DNA of 43,674 nt from Alkalihalobacillus sp. YIM B00296 (GTDB lineage Bacteria; Bacillota; Bacilli; Bacillales; Fictibacillaceae). The DNA lies in the NCBI RefSeq assembly GCF_020179385.1, contig NZ_JAIBLJ010000031.1, forward strand, positions 1 to 43,674. Reading direction: 5' to 3'. The notes under the pieces were generated by a model. The model saw nothing but the letters and a program-made list of their open reading frames with translations. It made no database searches and was not told the origin of the DNA. Shown here piece by piece: positions 1-7,890 of this stretch; the first letter of the stretch is position 1, and the number at the start of each line of letters is the position of its first letter. The position numbers and the translations under genes were made by a program.

Positions 1-159
1 ATATAACTAATTATAACTTTTACTAGCGCTAAGGCAAATTATGAAAACAAAAATTTCTTTTATTCTTTAAGAAAGTGGATTCTTGTTTCTCCTTCTCGTT
101 ACAGCCATTAGTAATAACTTCCCCTAGTTGCTTGAAGTTCTAATTGTTTCAGTATTAAT

Positions 160-189
160 TTGCAATATCCGAACTTATGTTCGTATAAT
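160..189 (+). promoter_or_regulatory. Sigma-A-like promoter with embedded LexA (SOS) box
   Basis: A -35-like TTGCAA (160-165) and a perfect -10 TATAAT (184-189) are separated by 18 bases. Between them lies the perfect palindrome CGAACTTATGTTCG (170-183), which fits the CGAAC-N4-GTTCG core of Gram-positive LexA/DinR boxes. LexA bound here would block RNA polymerase, so the gene starting at 227 is probably damage-inducible. The motif is seen directly; binding is inferred. Confidence 0.7.
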
Positions 190-226
190 TAGAATACAAT
201 ATCCATAACTGTGAGGTGAATTAAAT

Positions 227-445
227 TTGCAGTTTTCAAACTTTAAATGGGACTCGTTACGTGTGGAGCGTAATTTTGATGGGAAACCTTACCATTTATC
301 TTTTATTTGTGTTGTTCATAATACCTCTTGTTTATTCCGGGTTAGGAAAGAGAAAAGTTGGGAAATCCATTACATAGCCCATTTATGTGAAAGTTGTGAG
401 TATTGTGGGCAGGGTACCATGTGTTCAACATACGAAATGTTTTAA
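227..445 (+). CDS. Small Cys-rich hypothetical protein, probably SOS-regulated
   Basis: A 72-residue ORF with a TTG start, chosen because GAGGTG (213-218) lies 8 bases upstream. The C-terminal third holds four cysteines in the pattern C-x2-C-x2-C-x5-C (CESCEYCGQGTMC), preceded by two more cysteines in the middle, which suggests a small metal-binding knuckle or disulfide-rich protein. There is no signal peptide or membrane segment. I do not recognise the family. The only functional clue is the promoter just upstream with a LexA box between its -35 and -10, which would place it in the DNA-damage response alongside other small SOS proteins of bacilli. The ORF could also be spurious, but promoter, ribosome binding site and ORF are all correctly spaced. 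Confidence 0.6.
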   Translation: MQFSNFKWDSLRVERNFDGKPYHLSFICVVHNTSCLFRVRKEKSWEIHYIAHLCESCEYCGQGTMCSTYEMF

Positions 446-528
446 TCTTCTTTGAAAGGAGAGGAAGAGAAACTTTTCAAGTAGATCCGAACAAAATGAA
501 AAGCTGAAGATTATCTTTTTAAAATCTA

Positions 529-1152
529 TTAAGTAAGTATAGGCTTTATTTTCAATAACCCCACATCAACTGATGTCTCTATATAACCAACTATCTGATT
601 AAACGTAAAAACATTAAGTTTTTTATTTAAAACTTCCTTATCGTACTCCATATCACCTAATACATAAGGAACGAATTTTTCAACGTCTTTGGACTTAACC
701 TCTTCCAAGTCTGAAATTGCAGGAAAATGACTAAACGTTTTTCTCAATTCATTTGTAAAACCATAGTGTTCTAATAATTTTCCATTTAGTAATCGGAAAT
801 CATTATGGTATAACTTATATAATCCTTCATCAGCATCCATTCTGTTCCTTAACCAAGAAAGATTAAAACCTCTTAGCCATATATCATCAGCAATTAAATG
901 TGCACAATACCCCAATATATAATCATTTTTACTTTCTACTTGCGAACTATATTTACGTAAAAATCCTTTATAATCAACACTTCTTGAATAATCTTGTACT
1001 TCACCTACAAAAAAATGTGATAAGTTTTTTTCTTCGTGTGAAAAAACAACGTCTGGAGCAACGCTGCCAAGCAAAAATGATGTTTTATCTTTTATCGATA
1101 AAGCCTCTGCAATTTTATTACCAATAATCGAGTGCATTATTCTTGAACCCAT
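529..1152 (-). CDS. Zinc-dependent phospholipase C-like protein
   Basis: About 207 residues starting MGSRIMH. This start is preferred over the in-frame ATG 18 bases upstream because a GGTGGGGG ribosome binding site precedes it. The layout fits the bacterial zinc-dependent phospholipase C-like family: an N-terminal helix with a conserved His (RIMH), GSVAPD, a SHEEKNLSHF segment and an AHLIADD helix, supplying the His/Asp metal ligands typical of that fold. No signal peptide is seen, so it is probably cytoplasmic; many such bacillar proteins are called hydrolases with no known substrate. The next gene on the same strand, the NUDIX gene, lies only about 30 bases upstream, so the two may be co-transcribed. 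The family assignment is by motif; the substrate is unknown. Confidence 0.65.
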   Translation of the reverse strand: MGSRIMHSIIGNKIAEALSIKDKTSFLLGSVAPDVVFSHEEKNLSHFFVGEVQDYSRSVDYKGFLRKYSSQVESKNDYILGYCAHLIADDIWLRGFNLSWLRNRMDADEGLYKLYHNDFRLLNGKLLEHYGFTNELRKTFSHFPAISDLEEVKSKDVEKFVPYVLGDMEYDKEVLNKKLNVFTFNQIVGYIETSVDVGLLKIKPILT

Positions 1153-1179
1153 AATTCCCCCACCATTCAATAATTTCTT

Positions 1180-1584
1180 CTAAAAGGCTCTACTTACTAC
1201 TTGTCCTTGAAATTCCAAAGCGTCTAAAGCCCGTATTCGTTGGACCTCACTTAATTCGGATAAATGCATCCATTTATAATCAGAGTGTTCAGAACTAAGG
1301 TTGATTTCCGCATTCTTTGGAATAGAACAGCGGAATATTGCAGCTTGGGTATTCAGTACACTATGATAATAAACCCCAGTTAATACAACATCCTGAACTT
1401 CTATTCCAAGTTCTTCTCTGCATTCACGAAATAACGCTTGATGAAGGGTTTCTCCGGGTTCAACACTCCCACCTGGTAAACTCCATCCCTTATTCCCGTA
1501 TGTTCGCTTTAATAAAAGCACATGACTTTCGGAATTAAATATTATAGCATGAGCACCAAACCTAAAAGTATCATTAAAAGCCAA
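1180..1584 (-). CDS. NUDIX hydrolase
   Basis: The Nudix box is clear: GGSVEPGETLHQALFRECREELGI matches GX5EX7REUXEEXGU with all catalytic acidic residues. These enzymes cleave nucleoside diphosphates linked to another moiety, often damaged (d)NTPs, using Mg2+; the substrate cannot be read from sequence. I place the start at a TTG (1582-1584) behind a GGGGG ribosome binding site, giving about 134 residues beginning AFNDTFRFGAHAIIF, the usual length for the family. The frame stays open to a TTG at 1659, but that one has no ribosome binding site and would add a basic, Trp-rich 25-residue extension. It lies just upstream of the phospholipase C-like gene and probably shares its transcript. Confidence 0.8.
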   Translation of the reverse strand: MAFNDTFRFGAHAIIFNSESHVLLLKRTYGNKGWSLPGGSVEPGETLHQALFRECREELGIEVQDVVLTGVYYHSVLNTQAAIFRCSIPKNAEINLSSEHSDYKWMHLSELSEVQRIRALDALEFQGQVVSRAF

Positions 1585-1690
1585 TTCTATTCCCCCGTTT
1601 ATTAAATAATTCTTTTGACGTTTCTTATTCCACCATGCTGCCCAATTGTTCAATAACAATTATTTCAAATTTCCATCATTTGCACAATGC

Positions 1691-1723
1691 ATTATTCCAG
1701 AATCTGGCCCTAAAATGGAATAA
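1691..1723. repeat. Inverted repeat ATTATTCCA / TGGAATAAT
   Basis: Nine-base arms (1691-1699 and 1715-1723) separated by 15 bases, between the NUDIX gene and the IS3-type element. There is no T-run on either side, so it is not a typical terminator. It may be a dispersed intergenic palindrome or an operator. The function is unknown. Confidence 0.45.
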
Positions 1724-1813
1724 TGAGCGCTTTCCTTGTTCCTGATATGCTCCCCTTAAAGTAGACAATGGTAAAATTAAAACAACCATCGTTGCTTGAG
1801 GGGAGCATTTTGT

Positions 1814-2494
1814 ATGTCCAAAAGGTCTAAATATAGTTTAGAAGATAAATTAGAAATCGTTATGAAAGTAAATTCTGGAGATGAATCCGTTCTGACTCTG
1901 TCGAAAAAGTTAGGACTCTCCACGTCAGACATATATAAATAGGTTCATTTTTATAATAAATATGGTGTTGATGGATTGATACCAAGAAAGAAGAACACCC
2001 GATATTCTTTAGAAACACAACTTGCAGCTGTTAATGGGTATGTAAATGGAGAAGGATCATACGATGAAATTGTTGTAAAATATAATATTTCCTCTCATTC
2101 AGTATTGATGCGGTGGGTTGAAGCCTATAAAAATGGAAGATTAAAAGTTAAAGCTCGCTCTTCTTCGCAGAAGAAACATAGAAAACAAAACACAGAAAGG
2201 TTTAATTTAGAGGAAAAGATTGAAATTGTACGAGATTACCATGAATACAATAACGACTATCATATAACTGCCGATAAGTTTGGGGCTAGTTACCAACAGG
2301 TTTATTCATGGGTGAAAAAGTTTGATGAAGGTGGTATTGATGAAGATAAAAGAGGGCAAAAAAAGAGAAACCCTCTCACAGAAGAAGAAAAGCTTAAGCA
2401 AAGAATAAAAGAACAAGAAATTAAAATGCGAAGACCGGAAGCTGAGAATGCCTTTTTAAAAAAGTTAGAAGAGCTCGAAGGGTGGCGACAATAA
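1814..2494 (+). pseudogene. IS3-family orfA (HTH/leucine-zipper subunit), nonsense mutation
   Basis: The frame starts at ATG 1814 (Met-Ser-Lys-Arg-Ser-Lys-Tyr-Ser) and reads through two helix-turn-helix units of the HTH_29/IS150 InsJ type followed by a coiled-coil C-terminus ending LEELEGWRQ. An in-frame TAG at 1940-1942 interrupts the first HTH where family members have Trp (SDIYK*VHFYNKYG), so only a downstream part (from about 1976) stays open. A slippery A6G run (2458-2464) near the end is the usual site of programmed -1 frameshifting into orfB, which overlaps it from 2482. With the stop in the first HTH and no catalytic partner, the gene is presumed dead. Confidence 0.8.
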
Positions 2495-2844
2495 ATCAAG
2501 GGAGAAATCAAGTGAAATACCGTACTACACAAGACTTATCACGTACATTCCCAGTTGTTTTACTATGTGAAATTGCAGGCGTTTCTAAAGCAGGATTTTA
2601 TAAGTGGCTTAAAAGAGAAGTTCCGGAAAGAGAAAAAGAAAACGAATATCTAATCTCCTTAATGAAACGAGAACATGAGAAACGGCAAGGAATTTATGGC
2701 TATAGGAGTCGGAAAAATATCACCTTAATCGCTATGAAACATTTGCAGAACTTAAATGATCATATGTATTTTTACAACCATGAAAGGTTTCAGGAGAATT
2801 TAAACAACCTTACTCCGATGGAATATCGAAGTAAGGCTGCTTAG
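2482..2844 (+). pseudogene. IS3-family orfB transposase lacking its DDE core
   Basis: A frame of 120 codons where a complete orfB would be about 280. The N-terminal part is the HTH_21 region (SRTFPVVLLCEIAGVSKAGFYKW ... EKRQGIYGYR). It then jumps to the extreme C-terminus (YFYNHERFQENLNNLTPMEYR), the conserved tail of IS3 transposases. The whole rve DDE integrase domain between them is deleted in frame, so no catalysis is possible. Both element ends remain, so a related active transposase could in principle still mobilise the element. Confidence 0.85.
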
Positions 2845-2893
2845 TTTTTTTATTTATTTAGCCTGTCTACTTTACAGGGTGCAGTTCATCCAT

Positions 2894-3290
2894 GATAGCG
2901 CCCGATCGTATTCTAAGGTCAGCCAGTAATTTTTCTGGTTGACCTATTTAATATAGGTTATTCTTTAGAAAGCCGGGGTTGGACGTAAGCGCCCGTGGGA
3001 CTTGACCCCGTCCGTAATACTGTCCGCCCCCTACTTAGAGGGTCTTCACGTCTTAGACAAGTACTCTATACAGGAGTTGAATGTGGCTTAATTAAAAGCC
3101 GGAATCCCAAACTAAAGAGTTCTATGATCGGAAACGTAAGGCAGGCAAACCACATAAGGTTGCGGTTATAGCTTGTGCAAATAAACTCATTCATTGGGTT
3201 TATGCATTACTAAGCGTAGAGAAGCTTTTATTGTATAAGAATCACCTAACATCATACATTAAATCCAATTACTCCAAGTTGAATATTTGA
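2894..3290 (+). mobile_element. IS110-family remnant (non-coding end plus transposase C-terminus)
   Basis: From 2894 the sequence matches the start of a second copy at the end of the window (43622 onward): a GCGCCC..TCGTATT.TAAGGTCAGCCAG block followed by the hairpin GGTCAGCCAG/CTGGTTGACC (2917-2944). About 200 bases of structured non-coding DNA follow. Then comes a frame (about 3100-3290) reading EFYDRKRKAGKPHKVAVI..ANKLIHWVYALL, the C-terminal signature of IS110 transposases (Transposase_20). The N-terminal RuvC-like DEDD domain is missing. It looks like an internal deletion of one IS110-type element. Confidence 0.7.
2917..3060 (+). ncRNA. Candidate bridge-RNA region of the IS110 remnant
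   Basis: IS110-group elements encode a structured bridge RNA in the non-coding end before the transposase. Here the non-coding end contains a 10-bp hairpin (2917-2944), then a CGGGGT/ACCCCG stem (around 2974-3010) enclosing a large asymmetric loop, then a further GC-rich stretch, all unusually GC-rich for this region. This fits the hairpin-plus-two-loop layout of bridge RNAs. No transcript evidence is available and the loops have not been matched to targets. Confidence 0.35.
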
Positions 3291-3298
3291 AGCTTATT

Positions 3299-3332
3299 AA
3301 GCATGCCCAATTTTATTGTAACATGCTTTTTT
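3299..3332 (+). terminator. Hairpin with T-run
   Basis: AGCATG and CATGCT arms enclose a 16-base loop and are followed by TTTTTT on the + strand. It lies between the IS110 remnant and the 3' end of the acetylesterase gene. The loop is long, so it is a weak intrinsic terminator at best. Confidence 0.35.
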
Positions 3333-3391
3333 ATCTTATTTAGTGCTACCTATTGACCTTCTATTAGCTGGTATTGCTAATAACCTGTTTT

Positions 3392-4216
3392 TTAGTAGGA
3401 GAATTCTTTTTTTAACTCTTTTGATAAATGGCTATGAAGTAGCTGAAGTTTCAATTCATAAACGCTTTCAGCAACCAGTTTGGCGATTTGTTCAGCACCA
3501 TACTCCTGGAAATGGGTGTTGTCACTTACCCCTTCTGGGTAATTAGGATGTTCTCCTTCTTCAAGCCACATGAAGAGATTCTTGCTTTCTTCAGGACCGA
3601 GCTGATTATACAATTCCATAGTTTTCTCAGACATGTCGATCACAGGTACCTGTTCTTCTAGCCCAAGCTCCTTCATTGCTTCTGGATATTCTCCGTGTGA
3701 TGGCTTTGCTTGGCCATCTTCTGTGAATCCTCTTCTTTCTACAGGTGTTAATAAAACGGGATATGCACCTTTTTCACGAGCGCCGTCGATATACTGTTTC
3801 AGATAGCTCTTGTATGTTGTAAAGGGTTCTGTATAACGCGTCGGGTCGTTTGATTTTGAATCGTTATGTCCAAATTGGATAAATAGATAATCTTTCTCTT
3901 CAATTTGAGTGAGTATGTTGTCTAATCTGCCTTCTTCAATAAAACTCTTGGAGCTTCGTCCAGATGCAGCTTCATTACGGATTTCAATCTTGTCATCAAA
4001 CATAGAATCAAAAACTTGTGCCCAGCCTTTACGAGGAGCACGGTCTTCTCCGTAATGAGAAGCAGTTGAATCACCCGCTATATAAATCGATACATTTTTT
4101 TGATCGGTGCCATCTTCCTCGTCGGATGAATGGGCCATGACCGTTTGACTACCAAATAATAGACTGATAGAAATCAATCCAGCGCACAATAACTTGCCTT
4201 TCCCTCGAAATTTCAT
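3392..4216 (-). CDS. Secreted rhamnogalacturonan acetylesterase-like SGNH hydrolase (CE12)
   Basis: A 274-residue protein with an N-terminal signal peptide (Lys/Arg start, hydrophobic core, MAHSS cleavage region near residue 29). The SGNH blocks are all visible: GDSTAS (nucleophile Ser), GRSSKSF (Gly), FGHND (Asn) and DNTHFQ (catalytic Asp and His). This order and the GDSTA/DNTHF wording fit carbohydrate esterase family 12, whose Bacillus members (RhgT/YesT type) remove acetyl groups from rhamnogalacturonan. A GGAGGAAGACA ribosome binding site supports the start. It lies about 200 bases downstream of the pectate lyase/pectinesterase gene on the same strand and would remove acetyl groups so that the lyase can act. 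It is probably co-expressed with that gene. Confidence 0.85.
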   Translation of the reverse strand: MKFRGKGKLLCAGLISISLLFGSQTVMAHSSDEEDGTDQKNVSIYIAGDSTASHYGEDRAPRKGWAQVFDSMFDDKIEIRNEAASGRSSKSFIEEGRLDNILTQIEEKDYLFIQFGHNDSKSNDPTRYTEPFTTYKSYLKQYIDGAREKGAYPVLLTPVERRGFTEDGQAKPSHGEYPEAMKELGLEEQVPVIDMSEKTMELYNQLGPEESKNLFMWLEEGEHPNYPEGVSDNTHFQEYGAEQIAKLVAESVYELKLQLLHSHLSKELKKEFSY

Positions 4217-4414
4217 TGTCTTCCTCCTTCATTGATTTGATTTTGGAGCCTGGACTTCTCGAAATGCAAATCTCCCTCTCAACCTATCATGTGTTCTTAT
4301 ATTTCAACTGTTTCACGAAAGAAGTTCATGTTTGAATTTTCCGAAATCATCAGTCCCAACTCCCCTACTTATTAGGAAGGGCCTGTATCAGCACCATTTC
4401 ATTCAACACTTTTC

Positions 4415-7400
4415 TTAATTCAATTCAGGAACCCATCCATCCAGTACACTCTCGATCGTGTAATCGTCGGCTTCTTCATCACTTAGCTGGCGACGATCCT
4501 GATTCACTACAGCTCCTGGCCCTTCATTGTTATATTCATAAAGTCGAGCATCCTCTGGTTGGAACCCTCCCATCTCTGTCCAACCTTCTTCTTTAATATG
4601 TTGGCCAAGATAACTATCCCTGAATACGACACTGGCAATGGCGGTTGGATTACTACTTGGCTGCCAAGGACGTCCTAGATAAACCGTGTCTGCAGGTGCG
4701 TCACTTGTTAACTCGCTGTTCACGAACAGGAAGCCGAATGGTTTATCAGTGGGTGTACTTGCGGCAGTTATATATCCGTTATTAGATTCCGAGCCTCGAT
4801 CAAGCGAATGGATTGTACAATTTTCAAATACAGCTTGGGCTGCACCGAAAATAAAATCTACGTCACCTTCGATATAACTATTGTAGTAATATTGTCTGCC
4901 AGCGTTGGCGAGAAGTGTATCCTGGTTACCAAGGAATCGTACATTGTTGAAGATCAACCTGTCCCCAGAAGCATTTACAGCCACAGCTTGTTGATCCTTG
5001 ACGCCGATTGACTCATCAAATGAATTTTCGATCGTTAGATTTTCAACCTTACTATCATCTGCCCTTAAAAATGCAGTCGCACTCGCAAAAGTACCTATCT
5101 TCCCGCCGATACCGTTGTCTTTTCCTGCAAAGTTATCGTAAGTGATGCGTGTCCCTTTTGCGCTTTCCCCTATCAGGGCGATATGAGATTTATTCGCAGG
5201 GATATCGATGACCTCGTTATAGACCCCATTGTTTATGAAAACTTTTACTTCCTGGTCATTATTTTCAGGAACAGCATCAATTGCTTCTTGAACCGTCTCA
5301 TAGTCTCCAGAACCATCTATGTCAACCACAAGCTTACTCTCTATTTGGTTTAAAATATCTGAGTAATCTTCTACCCGCTTCATCTCATCCTTTTTCAATC
5401 TTCTGCCTGATCGATCCTCAGACAAATCATTGACTACTCTGGCGTATACACGATTTTCAAAGTAACCGGTCGTTTTTGCAGTTTTCAAAAGCAAGGTCGC
5501 ATAGCTTCCACCCCATTGATACCCATCTCTTCTTTCCTGTTCAATTTCATGGATGTCATGTTTGATCACGCCATCACGGCCAGAAAAAATTGGTAGGTTC
5601 GTGCCGATCTCATAAAATCTGTACCATGTCGTTGTATTCGGGTCTTCTACAAAATAGTCACCGTTTTCATCTCCGCCACTAACATACCGGATACCTTCAA
5701 GCTTGTTTTCATCAAACCAATCGAGTGCTCCTTTTACTGCATTCCTTAATTCCTGCGTCTGATTCGGCCTAGACATCAGGAATCGAACGATCCCCACGGA
5801 CTCTTTCCCAGAAATAGAAGGATGCTCATAAGCTCGACCTTGTACGGGTTCATAACGATAAGGGTCGTGCTGGGATCCCCAGGCCGTCAGTTTGCCTTCT
5901 ACCTCTATCTGCGCTTCTAATATATAGTCAACTGCCTTTTCCATGGATTCTTCTAACGTTTGATACAAGCGATCATCAATCACTTCGGTATTGAAAGGAT
6001 ACTTTTGATTCAAAATGTCATCAAACATTTTCAGCACTCGAATCATGGCTTCATCATTGAATGTAACCATATCCGAATAGTTTCCGCGTCTAGGATATAC
6101 TTGAGCAAAACCTCCAGTGTCATATTGTAGATCCATCAGAAAGTCAATTCCATCTTCAATACTCTTCTTGTAGCGCTCATCTTTTGTCACAGAAAAAGCT
6201 TCTGCCAGGTAATAGATTTCTTTTACTGTTGCATCATTATCGATCGTGCCGAGTTCCACCCCATCAGAGTTCACCCACTCAGACCTTGGCTCTTCTCCAT
6301 CCCAGGATCGACTATGATCAATTCCTTTCGACCAGCCGCCATGTTCCATTTGCCAGGTTAATATATTGTCTGCCCGTTCGATCACTGTATCAATATCGCC
6401 GGTAAATTTATCAGGTTCTTTATTCAATATGAATTTTTCCCCATTCAATTCATCCAGGCTTTTGAAAAACAAGACGGTGTTTCCAAACTTGTCGGTCCCC
6501 ACTGCAGCTTTAGGGATCCGCAAGTTTCGATCGAGTAAAGGGGATAGGCTGTCCCAGCTTCCTCTGGCAGCGGTGATTTCCAAATCATCAAAATCAAAAG
6601 TATCAAACGTCCCATTTAATGTAACAGCAATCAAGTTTTTATTTATTGCATCGACACGCGCAATATGGACTTCACCTGTATCCTTTTTGGAGACCTCGGT
6701 CAATCTCTTAACGAGTTCTTTAGCCTCTTGCCAGATCATGTCCTCTTTGATCCCATGATTGTTATCGCTGTTCGGATTCATGATCCCTTGACGTGTCAGT
6801 TTGCCGAGCATATTCGGGTCTTCTTCCTCCTCCGGGACCATATCTAACAAGTCTCCCACGATTAATGCAATGTGTTCCTTGCTTAAGGGGTGATCAGCCT
6901 GTATTTCGTCCCATAAAAAATCGGGTACGTATTGATGGTCCTTAGCCACTTGTGCGGCATAGATCCCCCAATGAACAGCAGTGATCTGGCCAATGTCCTG
7001 TCTTGGATCTACGTTTTTGTATTTTTCACGAACATCAAATCCAAATGCATTATTGATCAATGCTAGAAATTCGTTGAATGTCACTGCTTGATCCTTGTTA
7101 TTTTCTACATTTCCCAATATCCCTAATTGGTACAATTTTTTCATGGTTACTCCATCTATGACTTCTGAAAGTGGAACTTGTTCCGTTTCTACTTCAACAG
7201 GTTCATCATCTTCTGGATGGTCTTGGATTCGTAAGTGATCAATATTCCCACCACCCTCCGTACCGGTAGCTGTCAAACGGATGATATTTTCCCCTTCATG
7301 TAATGAAGTATGTAAAGTTTGGGTAAGCCATGTAGCCCAATCTCCTGTTGGGGGAAACGGAAGTTCTTCAATCATTTCGTCATTCACAAGAACCTCTGCA

Positions 7401-7723
7401 GGCCGTTCGCTGCCACCTGCATGGGCATAGCGAAAAATCAGGTAATAATCCCCATCCTCAGGGACATCGATTGTCCATTCAATATAGCCTCCTGGTACGT
7501 TGGGGCTATAATCCCTAAAACCTTCCCCGGTAAATCCAGGGTGTTTATTATCAATAATGGTTCCTTCTGCTTCAGCATCCTCAGCTTCATAAATTCGCCC
7601 AAATGATTGATCGTCATCTTCTGAGGCAAGTGCATTTCCGATCAGTAAATTCATAGCCATACTAATCAATACGATCCATAATATCGTTTCAAGTCTCCAA
7701 ATCTTTTTTGCTCGTTTTTCCAT
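4415..7723 (-). CDS. Secreted multidomain pectinase: CBM + PL10 pectate lyase + CE8 pectin methylesterase
   Basis: About 1,102 residues from an ATG at 7721-7723, preceded by AGGTGG eight bases upstream; an ATG 93 bases further upstream is in frame but has no such site. The order is: signal/anchor segment (about 10-34), a CBM35/CBM6-like domain (about 42-166, YEAEDAEAEG..NIDHLRI), a linker region with weak S-layer-homology-like helices (about 185-430), a PL10 pectate lyase (about 440-765, ILTWQMEHGGWSKG, FNDEAMIRVL, WYRFYEIGTN), then a C-terminal pectin methylesterase (about 798-1100). The CE8 motifs are intact: QAVAV, QDTL, DVDFIFG and LGRPW give the catalytic and binding Gln, Asp, Asp and Arg/Trp. 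It would de-esterify pectin and cleave the resulting polygalacturonate in one chain. The acetylesterase gene follows and an AraC regulator precedes. Confidence 0.88.
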   Translation of the reverse strand: MEKRAKKIWRLETILWIVLISMAMNLLIGNALASEDDDQSFGRIYEAEDAEAEGTIIDNKHPGFTGEGFRDYSPNVPGGYIEWTIDVPEDGDYYLIFRYAHAGGSERPAEVLVNDEMIEELPFPPTGDWATWLTQTLHTSLHEGENIIRLTATGTEGGGNIDHLRIQDHPEDDEPVEVETEQVPLSEVIDGVTMKKLYQLGILGNVENNKDQAVTFNEFLALINNAFGFDVREKYKNVDPRQDIGQITAVHWGIYAAQVAKDHQYVPDFLWDEIQADHPLSKEHIALIVGDLLDMVPEEEEDPNMLGKLTRQGIMNPNSDNNHGIKEDMIWQEAKELVKRLTEVSKKDTGEVHIARVDAINKNLIAVTLNGTFDTFDFDDLEITAARGSWDSLSPLLDRNLRIPKAAVGTDKFGNTVLFFKSLDELNGEKFILNKEPDKFTGDIDTVIERADNILTWQMEHGGWSKGIDHSRSWDGEEPRSEWVNSDGVELGTIDNDATVKEIYYLAEAFSVTKDERYKKSIEDGIDFLMDLQYDTGGFAQVYPRRGNYSDMVTFNDEAMIRVLKMFDDILNQKYPFNTEVIDDRLYQTLEESMEKAVDYILEAQIEVEGKLTAWGSQHDPYRYEPVQGRAYEHPSISGKESVGIVRFLMSRPNQTQELRNAVKGALDWFDENKLEGIRYVSGGDENGDYFVEDPNTTTWYRFYEIGTNLPIFSGRDGVIKHDIHEIEQERRDGYQWGGSYATLLLKTAKTTGYFENRVYARVVNDLSEDRSGRRLKKDEMKRVEDYSDILNQIESKLVVDIDGSGDYETVQEAIDAVPENNDQEVKVFINNGVYNEVIDIPANKSHIALIGESAKGTRITYDNFAGKDNGIGGKIGTFASATAFLRADDSKVENLTIENSFDESIGVKDQQAVAVNASGDRLIFNNVRFLGNQDTLLANAGRQYYYNSYIEGDVDFIFGAAQAVFENCTIHSLDRGSESNNGYITAASTPTDKPFGFLFVNSELTSDAPADTVYLGRPWQPSSNPTAIASVVFRDSYLGQHIKEEGWTEMGGFQPEDARLYEYNNEGPGAVVNQDRRQLSDEEADDYTIESVLDGWVPELN

Positions 7724-7818
7724 CACTCTTTCCACCTCTTCCCTTTTAATATTTGAATCATTTCGAACCCTAGCCTTTTTCCTGCACTTGAAACGTTTAT
7801 ATATTTCATACATCAATT

Positions 7819-7834
7819 ATAACAACGTTGTTAT
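7819..7834. promoter_or_regulatory. Perfect 16-bp palindrome upstream of the pectinase gene
   Basis: ATAACAACGTTGTTAT is a perfect dyad about 95 bases before the pectinase start and 23 bases from the cre site. Its position in the intergenic region suggests an operator for a dimeric repressor (LacI/GntR type) or for the neighbouring AraC regulator. The binding protein is unknown. Confidence 0.5.
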
Positions 7835-7856
7835 TACAAATATTGTTCAAATGAAA

Positions 7857-7870
7857 TGATAACGTTTACA
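7857..7870 (-). promoter_or_regulatory. cre site (CcpA catabolite repression)
   Basis: The minus strand reads TGTAAACGTTATCA, a full match to the bacillar cre consensus TGWAANCGNTNWCA. It sits upstream of the pectinase gene, between it and the AraC regulator, where CcpA-HPr-Ser-P would repress pectin use when preferred sugars are present. Confidence 0.75.
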
Positions 7871-7890
7871 TTTTTTGATGCTTGACTGCA

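Larger units (their letters stand above)
1743..2888 (+). mobile_element. IS3-family (IS150-like) element with internal deletion
   Basis: The left end TGATATGCTCCCC..AAAGTAGACA (1743-1767) and the right end (2864-2888, complement TGAACTGCACCC..AAAGTAGACA) are imperfect inverted repeats that finish in TG...CA, as in IS3 elements. A 3-bp target duplication TCC flanks it (1740-1742 and 2889-2891). The total is 1,146 bp, shorter than the roughly 1.4-1.5 kb of complete members, because most of orfB is missing. The element sits directly against the IS110-family remnant. Confidence 0.85.
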
